The position numbers and the translations under genes were made by a program. The notes beneath the pieces are model-generated. The model saw nothing but the letters and a program-made list of their open reading frames with translations, was not told the origin of the DNA and did no database searches. 10,084 nucleotides of DNA from Bacteriovoracaceae bacterium (GTDB lineage: Bacteria; Bdellovibrionota; Bacteriovoracia; Bacteriovoracales; Bacteriovoracaceae), in assembly GCA_023151145.1 (NCBI GenBank), contig JAKLJM010000053.1, positions 6,526 through 16,609 on the forward strand. Reading direction: 5' to 3'. This document shows positions 5,461 to 10,084 of the stretch, in pieces; position 1 is the first letter of the stretch, and each line of letters opens with the position of its first letter.

Positions 5461-6675
5461 TCAGTCGGCAAGGAATTCAAAAAAATTGGGAAAAGATTTT
5501 TTCACATGTTGCGCATTGTAAATCAAACCACCATAATTTTTACGCATAAAAAGAGCTGCCATCATAATCATACGATGATCATTGGGGGCAAAATATTCAA
5601 AAGCGCGATATTTTTCCACCGTGCCTTCTATGGATAATGTATAAGTCTCAGCATCGTACTGATAATGAACACCCGCAAAGTTGAGAATTCGAAGCATTTC
5701 AGCAATACGATTTGATTCTTTATGTTTTAAGACTTCAAGACCCACAAACGTCGATTTCCCCTCAATGTGAGCGGCTAAAAAAACTAAAGTAGGAATCAGA
5801 TCAGGATATTTTCGCCCATCCCCCATAATTGGTTTTAGTGAACATGACCTTACTGAAATTCCGTTCTTTGAAATCTCAATCTGAGCTCCTGCATCTTTTA
5901 AAATATCGATGATTTCGTGATCAGCCTGATCATCATCAATACTTGTGACTTGTGAATGATTAAAGCCAGTGGTTAGAACTCCTAAAGCAATTAAATATCC
6001 TAAGGAACTAAAATCAACGGGAACAGTAATGATTGTGTGATGTTGAATTTCATTAACTAAATGATCAGTCATTTTGGCGTAAGCATGGCTATTTTCCATT
6101 TCAATCGCTTGAACATCAAGTTGCAGAGATTGAGAAATGAGTTTTAAAGCTGTATAAAATTGTGAGCTTCTCTTAGAATTGATCACAAACTTGGTGTTTG
6201 ATTTTAGTGGGCCTTGAATCAAGTAACCTTCTGCTATTTGTTTCACATGAGCGCCCAAAGCATTAAGCGCTTCAATCAATTCTTCCATAGGTCTTTTTAG
6301 CATCTCGGTATCGGCTTTCAAGAGATACTGATTTTTCCCTAAGGCTAGCATGGCCATTAAGAATCGATTGGTCGTTCCCCCATCTCCTGAATTAAGTTCA
6401 ATTAATTTTGAAGATTTTTTCTCACATGCTGGAAATGAATTTCTAAAAGTTAAACTTTGATCTTTGAGCGTATATTTTAATCCCACTTGATCAAAGACTT
6501 TTATCAACTGAGTAACATCTGTAGAGTTAGATAAATATTTTATCGTTTTTTGTTCTGATGATTGAGCCGCTAAAACCAGGGCGCGATTACAAAAAGATTT
6601 AGACGTAGGAATCATTAAATCCCTACGACTAATTCCTCCTGAAGATATTTTATAAACTAAACTTTCTAAGCTCAT
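5461..6675 (-). CDS. aroA: 3-phosphoshikimate 1-carboxyvinyltransferase (EPSP synthase)
   Basis: This cytoplasmic enzyme joins shikimate 3-phosphate and phosphoenolpyruvate to make EPSP, the penultimate step to chorismate. The 404-aa length is slightly below the usual ~430. Family landmarks are visible: SKS with Lys26 and Arg31, GDGGTTNR (97-104), RPMEEL with Arg128, SSQ (170-172), catalytic-type Asp292 in YPDLIP, KES-R with Glu320 and Arg323, NDHR (365-368), and Lys392 before SFP. Two blocks deviate from common enzymes: GDGGTTNRF replaces the usual GNAGTAMRP, and KESNR replaces KESDR. The ATG at 6675 lies inside the end of aroB (26-bp overlap) and has no strong ribosome site of its own, so coupling is likely. 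A later ATG at 6615 would remove the first strand and is rejected. An internal AGGAGG (6634-6640) is coding sequence. Confidence 0.96.
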   Translation of the reverse strand: MSLESLVYKISSGGISRRDLMIPTSKSFCNRALVLAAQSSEQKTIKYLSNSTDVTQLIKVFDQVGLKYTLKDQSLTFRNSFPACEKKSSKLIELNSGDGGTTNRFLMAMLALGKNQYLLKADTEMLKRPMEELIEALNALGAHVKQIAEGYLIQGPLKSNTKFVINSKRSSQFYTALKLISQSLQLDVQAIEMENSHAYAKMTDHLVNEIQHHTIITVPVDFSSLGYLIALGVLTTGFNHSQVTSIDDDQADHEIIDILKDAGAQIEISKNGISVRSCSLKPIMGDGRKYPDLIPTLVFLAAHIEGKSTFVGLEVLKHKESNRIAEMLRILNFAGVHYQYDAETYTLSIEGTVEKYRAFEYFAPNDHRMIMMAALFMRKNYGGLIYNAQHVKKSFPNFFEFLAD

Positions 6676-7678
6676 CTTTATTTAGCTCAAGTGCATTTTG
6701 AATTTCTTCAAATGTTTTATTTACGACAACTGCATTTCCAATATCATTCACGAGGATAAGATCCAGTGAATTCAGCGCTGATATTTTTTTATCTTTTGAA
6801 AGATAGGTCATAATTTTTTCAACTGGAAATTCTTTGTTTTGCCAAGGTGGATTTTTGTCCGTCATTTCAAGTGCTTCTTTTAAAGCGGTAATGTCGTGAA
6901 TGTTTTTTTCATTACCAAATAATTTAAAGACTAATACCATCCCCCAAGAAATAGCATCACCATGTGGAATGTTGTAGATAAATTCTAAAGCATGACCAAA
7001 TGAATGACCTAGATTCAAGGTTTTTCTAATTCCTGTTTCTTTAAAATCTTCCAAAGTTAATTTTTGTTTGTATTCAGCACAAGCTCTAATTAATTCGGAG
7101 CGATCAGATTTTTTCATCGCTAGATCATAAATACCAAAATCCAGAAAACAGTATTTTAAAACTTCACCCATTCCACTTTTCATTTCAGTATCAGGAAGCG
7201 TTTTTAGAAAAGACTCACTAATATAAATATTGGTTGGCATATGAAATGCACCAATTAAATTTTTTCCGACTTTAGCATTAATAGCAACTTTGCCACCAAT
7301 ACTGGCATCAACCATTGAAAGTAATGTAGTAGGAATAATGCTCCAATCAATTCCTCTAAGAATGGTCGCTGCTACAAATCCAGCAAAATCAGATACGGCT
7401 CCACCGCCAAAAGCAACCATGTGAGCATTACGATGAATTCCTTTATCTAAAAAAAACTCAAGACAATTTTGAAAATCATTAAAGTTCTTTGCCTTTTCGC
7501 CATCAGCTGCTTTCCAAAAAATGACTTTTTTCCCAGTCAATTCTTCGAAATTAAAATCCTTTCCGTAAATACTCCACACTTGGTGGTCAGCAACAAACAA
7601 AATTGTATCTGAATTAATTTTTTTTAATTCTTCGATAATTTGATTATATTCAATTTTAAGAATATTCGTTTTGATCAC
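6650..7678 (-). CDS. aroB: 3-dehydroquinate synthase
   Basis: This NAD- and metal-dependent cytoplasmic enzyme converts DAHP to 3-dehydroquinate, the second shikimate-pathway step. The 342-aa length is near normal (about 350-360). It shows the nucleotide-binding GGGAVSDFAGF (91-101), then IPTTLLSMVDASIGGK (115-130) and GKNLIGAFH-P (138-148). The metal ligands are Glu172 in GEVLKY, His225/His229 region of NLGHSFGHALE, and His239 in PHGD. The start is GTG at 7678, supported by GAAGAGGG seven bases upstream. The start follows the aroC stop by 18 bp, and its own stop lies inside aroA. The spacing indicates one transcript, with aroA translation probably coupled. Known family features fit throughout, and nothing key is missing. 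Confidence 0.96.
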   Translation of the reverse strand: MIKTNILKIEYNQIIEELKKINSDTILFVADHQVWSIYGKDFNFEELTGKKVIFWKAADGEKAKNFNDFQNCLEFFLDKGIHRNAHMVAFGGGAVSDFAGFVAATILRGIDWSIIPTTLLSMVDASIGGKVAINAKVGKNLIGAFHMPTNIYISESFLKTLPDTEMKSGMGEVLKYCFLDFGIYDLAMKKSDRSELIRACAEYKQKLTLEDFKETGIRKTLNLGHSFGHALEFIYNIPHGDAISWGMVLVFKLFGNEKNIHDITALKEALEMTDKNPPWQNKEFPVEKIMTYLSKDKKISALNSLDLILVNDIGNAVVVNKTFEEIQNALELNKDELRKFSL

Positions 7679-7696
7679 GATAAAACCCTCTTCAAT

Positions 7697-8698
7697 CTAT
7701 TTATTTCCATCTCCATAAGCTCTTTGTCTGAGAAGATGATCAGCTAATACTACCTTTGTCATGGCTTCAACGACAGGAATGGCTCTAGGAATAATGCAAG
7801 GATCATGTCTACCTGCTTTCGCTTTTTCACCAACAGTAGAAGTTGGTTTAAAATAAACAGTTAAAACAATTCGCTCACCATTTGTTATTCCGCCTTCAAT
7901 CCCTCCGAAATGACTTTTATCGGCAGAGACTTCGCTTCCCTTGAGTGATAAAAAATCAATTCCACTTCCAAAACTAAATCCTACAACTGCCCCTATCGAC
8001 ATAATGGCTTTAGCTAAATCAGCTTTTAATTTATCAAATGCTGGTTCTCCTAATCCCTTTGGGCAATGATCGATGACAACTGTCACCGCTCCTCCAATCG
8101 ATTCACCATCTGCTTTAAGGTTCTCTAAATATTTTTTTATTTCTTCTGATTTTGCTACTTCGGGAAAACCGTAGTCTCCAAAATCAGTATGCGGTTTTTC
8201 AGGAATTCCATTATAAGTAAACGGACCTAAATGAGAGGTGAAAGCTTTTACTTTAATTTGTGGAATAATGAGGCTGGCAAAATATCCTGCAATCACTCTT
8301 GCCACTGTTTCGCGTCCACTCGCTCTTCCTCCACCACGATGATCGCGCACGCCAAATTTATCTAATGTCGTTTGATCTGCGTGTCCTGCTCTTACTTCAG
8401 TTTTCAATTGATCGTAGTCAGAACTCTTTTGATTCGTATTTTGAATGGTGACGGCGATAGGTGAACCTAGGCTTTTACCAGCATAAACTCCAGACAGCAC
8501 GACTGCTTGATCTAATTCATTTCTATTCGTGGTCCCTGTAATTCGTCCAGGTCTTCTTTTATCGAGTTCCAATTGCAATTGGGCCAAATCTACATCTAGA
8601 CCGGCAGGTAAGCCATCTATGACCACTCCCATCGCTGGACCATGAGACTCTCCAAATGACATAAAAGAAAACATTTTGCCAAAGTGATTTCCGCGCAT
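7697..8698 (-). CDS. aroC: Chorismate synthase
   Basis: This enzyme removes phosphate from EPSP to give chorismate, the branch point to aromatic amino acids, folates and quinones. It needs reduced FMN. The 333-aa product is at the short end for the family. Signatures are FGESHG (15-20), RRPGR near residue 50, AGHADQTTLDKFG followed by DHRGGGRASGRET, GGIEGGITNGERI, and GRHDPCIIPRAIPVVEAM near the end. The ATG at 8698 is chosen because GTGGAG lies five bases upstream and MRGNHFGKMFSF matches the usual N-terminus. The upstream start at 8731 would add 11 residues read through the ribosome site. It is the first gene of the aroC-aroB-aroA cluster and is divergent from the zinc-ribbon gene. Confidence 0.96.
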   Translation of the reverse strand: MRGNHFGKMFSFMSFGESHGPAMGVVIDGLPAGLDVDLAQLQLELDKRRPGRITGTTNRNELDQAVVLSGVYAGKSLGSPIAVTIQNTNQKSSDYDQLKTEVRAGHADQTTLDKFGVRDHRGGGRASGRETVARVIAGYFASLIIPQIKVKAFTSHLGPFTYNGIPEKPHTDFGDYGFPEVAKSEEIKKYLENLKADGESIGGAVTVVIDHCPKGLGEPAFDKLKADLAKAIMSIGAVVGFSFGSGIDFLSLKGSEVSADKSHFGGIEGGITNGERIVLTVYFKPTSTVGEKAKAGRHDPCIIPRAIPVVEAMTKVVLADHLLRQRAYGDGNK

Positions 8699-8719
8699 AC
8701 AATCTCCACTTAGCTGAAT

Positions 8720-8746
8720 TTGTGAAAACAATCTTCTTACTATAAT
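8720..8746 (+). promoter_or_regulatory. Candidate promoter for the zinc-ribbon gene
   Basis: TATAAT at 8741-8746 is a perfect -10 hexamer. TTGTGA at 8720-8725 is a possible -35 with a short 15-bp spacer. The start would fall near 8753, giving a leader of about 34 nt before the ATG at 8787. Confidence 0.5.
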
Positions 8747-8786
8747 CTTACAATAATCGCATCATTCTCCTAGGGAGAGAAGTAAC

Positions 8787-9500
8787 ATGATCTATCGTGA
8801 AAGTCTTGGACATTTAGTCGAAATTCAGTCCCTTAAGAAGCAGGAAACTGTGCTTCAAGAAGCCTTAGAAGGTGAGTTTGGTCGAATCTCCGCCCTAGAG
8901 AAGCGTCAAACTTCTTCATTGCTAGAAATAGAATCTCTTTCAAAAGAAATCATAGATTTAAAAATTAAATCTAAAGAGCATGCACTCGATACACTTACGA
9001 ATGAACAAACAAAACTCAAAGCTAAAGAGTCTATGGTGACCAATGAAAAAGAGGTTCTGGCGCTTGAGAAATCCTTAAAGGAAAACCAAGAAAAGTGCCT
9101 ATCACTTGAGAGTGAACTCTTTTTGGATCTAGAAAATGAAGAAGCTCTTCTGCAAAAAATAAAAGATCTCAAATCATTTTTGATTGGATTAGAAAATTCT
9201 ATCCAAGAAATCAGCGCAGAAGTGCAGAGCCATTCAGCTAAATACAAAATTGATCTTGAGAGTGTTCAAAATAGGATCACATCTTTACTCGCTCTTTGTC
9301 ACAAAGATGTTCTCGTTCTTTTTGAGCGGGCCCAAAAAAAACACCCCAAGTCACCTTTAAGTTATATTAATGGCACTAGCTGTAAGGAGTGCCGAATGGT
9401 TTTAAATTCGGTTCTTAAAAGTTCTGTCGAAAATATCAGTGCCATAGAAACATGCCCTTATTGCGAGAGAATTCTCCTACCTACCACCCTGAATTATTGA
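8787..9500 (+). CDS. Coiled-coil protein with C-terminal C4 zinc ribbon (DUF164/CT398-like)
   Basis: This is a 237-aa cytoplasmic protein. Residues about 10-180 are a long heptad-like, Lys/Glu/Leu-rich segment expected to form a coiled-coil hairpin. The C-terminus carries a zinc ribbon: Cys199 and Cys202 (CKEC), Cys223 and Cys226 (CPYC), then ERILL. That combination matches the DUF164/CT398-like proteins, which have a helical hairpin followed by a zf-RING_7-type ribbon. Their function is not settled; protein or nucleic-acid scaffolding has been proposed. The ATG has GGGAGAG a short distance upstream. The stop TGA lies within the -35 box of the rnpB promoter. The same gene pair, zinc ribbon and RNase P RNA, is known to me as a recurring neighbour arrangement in some bacteria; I recall it rather than verified it. 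The function here is open. Confidence 0.88.
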   Translation: MIYRESLGHLVEIQSLKKQETVLQEALEGEFGRISALEKRQTSSLLEIESLSKEIIDLKIKSKEHALDTLTNEQTKLKAKESMVTNEKEVLALEKSLKENQEKCLSLESELFLDLENEEALLQKIKDLKSFLIGLENSIQEISAEVQSHSAKYKIDLESVQNRITSLLALCHKDVLVLFERAQKKHPKSPLSYINGTSCKECRMVLNSVLKSSVENISAIETCPYCERILLPTTLNY

Positions 9501-9525
9501 CAAGATCACTCTCTCATAAGATAAG
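9497..9525 (+). promoter_or_regulatory. rnpB promoter, -35 overlapping the upstream stop codon
   Basis: TTGACA at 9497-9502 is a consensus -35 box and contains the TGA stop of the zinc-ribbon gene. A 17-bp spacer leads to GATAAG (9520-9525), which matches four of six -10 bases. Transcription would start near 9532, exactly where RNase P helix P1 begins. Confidence 0.75.
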
Positions 9526-9531
9526 ACTTCT

Positions 9532-9847
9532 ACCGAGAAGAGGAGACTATCGCTGGCAGGGGCAACCTTGCGGGAGGAAAGTCCGGGCACCATATGGCGA
9601 CGTAGCGGCTAACGGCCGTCCACCGCGAGGTGAGGACAAGTGCAACAGAAAGTATGTACAGGTAATGCTGTAGTGAAACCAGGTAAACTCTACGTGGTGC
9701 AAGTCCAAATAGGTTTGTGGGAAGGATGAAAATCCTTCATCGAAGGGCCACTTCGAACAAACGGGTAGGATGCTTGAGCTAAAGAGTAATCTTTAGCCTA
9801 GATGAATGATGGTTTAATACAAAACCCGGCTTAAACCTTTTCTCGGT
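9532..9847 (+). ncRNA. rnpB: RNase P RNA, bacterial type A
   Basis: This is the catalytic RNA of ribonuclease P, which trims the 5' leader from pre-tRNAs with the small protein RnpA. Landmark sequences of bacterial RNase P RNA appear in the correct order: GAGGAAAGTCCGGGC (9574-9588, helix P4 5' side), AGTGCAACAGAAAG (near 9640), GGTAAACTCTACG, GTCCAAATAGG, GGGTAGG-TGCTTGAGC, CTAGATGAATGA, and ACAAAACCCGGCTTA (9819-9833, P4 3' side). Helix P1 is given by ACCGAGAAGAGG (9532-9543) pairing with CCTTTTCTCGGT (9836-9847), 12 pairs with one G-U. The ends are therefore set by P1. GGTTTGTGGG pairing back towards GAACAAAC fits the P15/L15 region of the type A fold. The ends are approximate to a few nucleotides. 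Confidence 0.96.
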
Positions 9848-9852
9848 TTTTT
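9833..9852 (+). terminator. rnpB terminator
   Basis: AAACC and GGTTT form a short 5-bp stem around TTTTCTC, followed directly by a run of T (9847-9852). The same bases form the 3' arm of helix P1, so the mature RNA end and the terminator coincide. The stem is short, hence moderate confidence. Confidence 0.6.
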
Positions 9853-9918
9853 ATTCACTTTTTCCCCAATCCTTCCGATAATTTTCTTATACATTTATTA
9901 TTTAATTTGGAGAAAATT

Positions 9919-10084
9919 ATGAAATCCTTAGCTCTCTTATGGCTATTCACACTTGCTCCTTTTAGCTTTGCTGAAAACGCGAATCCCCTATGCCCTAAAA
10001 CATTAAAGTCTGGCTGGGAAACGGCAAAACCTTTTCAATTTAAAGTTGGCAATGATCTTAAAGGTATCGACATCGACACACTTC
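9919..10084 (+). CDS. Exported solute-binding protein, family 3-like (N-terminal part; runs off window)
   Basis: The first 55 codons of an open frame that continues past the edge are visible. They encode a signal peptide (about 1-18, with SFA before Glu19) and a mature start containing a cysteine at residue 25 and the pattern GWETAKPFQF...GNDLKGIDIDTL. An aromatic-proline-phenylalanine segment followed by a GxDID-type motif is typical at the start of periplasmic solute-binding proteins of family 3, which usually bind amino acids for an ABC importer. In this lineage isolated family-3 proteins are common. The ATG at 9919 has GGAG six bases upstream. The call rests on the short N-terminus, so ligand and partner genes are unknown. 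Confidence 0.65.
   Translation, partial: MKSLALLWLFTLAPFSFAENANPLCPKTLKSGWETAKPFQFKVGNDLKGIDIDTL

Noticed and set aside
8699..8731. Longer aroC start adding 11 residues
   Set aside because: The extension translates through the ribosome site, and the family N-terminus matches MRGNHFGK.
8906..9247. 113-aa open frame on the minus strand
   Set aside because: It is antisense to the coiled-coil gene, Ser-rich from complemented codons, with no ribosome site.
9452..9673. 73-aa open frame running into rnpB
   Set aside because: It overlaps the zinc-ribbon gene end and the folded RNase P RNA, and has no protein-like features.

Overview
The window is AT-rich bacterial chromosomal DNA with no phage, transposon, CRISPR or tRNA signature. 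The gene set suggests a low-GC member of the Bdellovibrionota, perhaps a Bacteriovorax-like bacterium: several short secreted proteins without a recognised family, a COG4586-type ABC exporter, an aroC-aroB-aroA cluster, and a coiled-coil/zinc-ribbon gene beside rnpB. That placement is an inference from overall appearance, not a proof.

Layout. Positions 1-1147 (minus): an ABC exporter ATPase, then the 5' part of its membrane permease, which starts inside the ATPase gene and runs off the window edge. Positions 1254-3026 (plus): a tight three-gene unit encoding a 63-aa DUF883/YqjD-like tail-anchored protein, a 163-aa two-helix membrane protein that may correspond to YqjE, and a PerM/AI-2E-type multi-pass protein. 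A terminator follows at 3054-3082. Positions 3196-4449 (plus): a 417-aa exported protein with a proline-rich N-terminal spacer and three degenerate ~110-aa repeats. It ends at a bidirectional terminator shared with a convergent 145-aa exported protein (4482-4919, minus). Positions 4995-5390 (minus): a gene for a small secreted protein with three cysteine-containing repeats. It has a good ribosome binding site and signal peptide, but an in-frame TAA interrupts the signal peptide.

Positions 5461-8698 (minus): a shikimate-pathway cluster transcribed aroC, aroB, aroA. It supplies dehydroquinate synthase, EPSP synthase and chorismate synthase, which are the first reaction after DAHP and the last two reactions to chorismate. 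Positions 8787-9500 (plus): a coiled-coil protein with a C-terminal four-cysteine zinc ribbon. Its stop codon lies inside the consensus -35 box of the rnpB promoter. Positions 9532-9847: type A RNase P RNA. From 9919 to the edge: the start of an exported solute-binding protein.

The least explained part is 3196-5390, three consecutive exported proteins without an identifiable family, two of them built from internal repeats. The aro genes, rnpB and the ABC genes are clear housekeeping or transport functions. No gene-free stretch exceeds 300 bases; the longest is 3027-3195, which holds the terminator and the leader of the repeat-protein gene.
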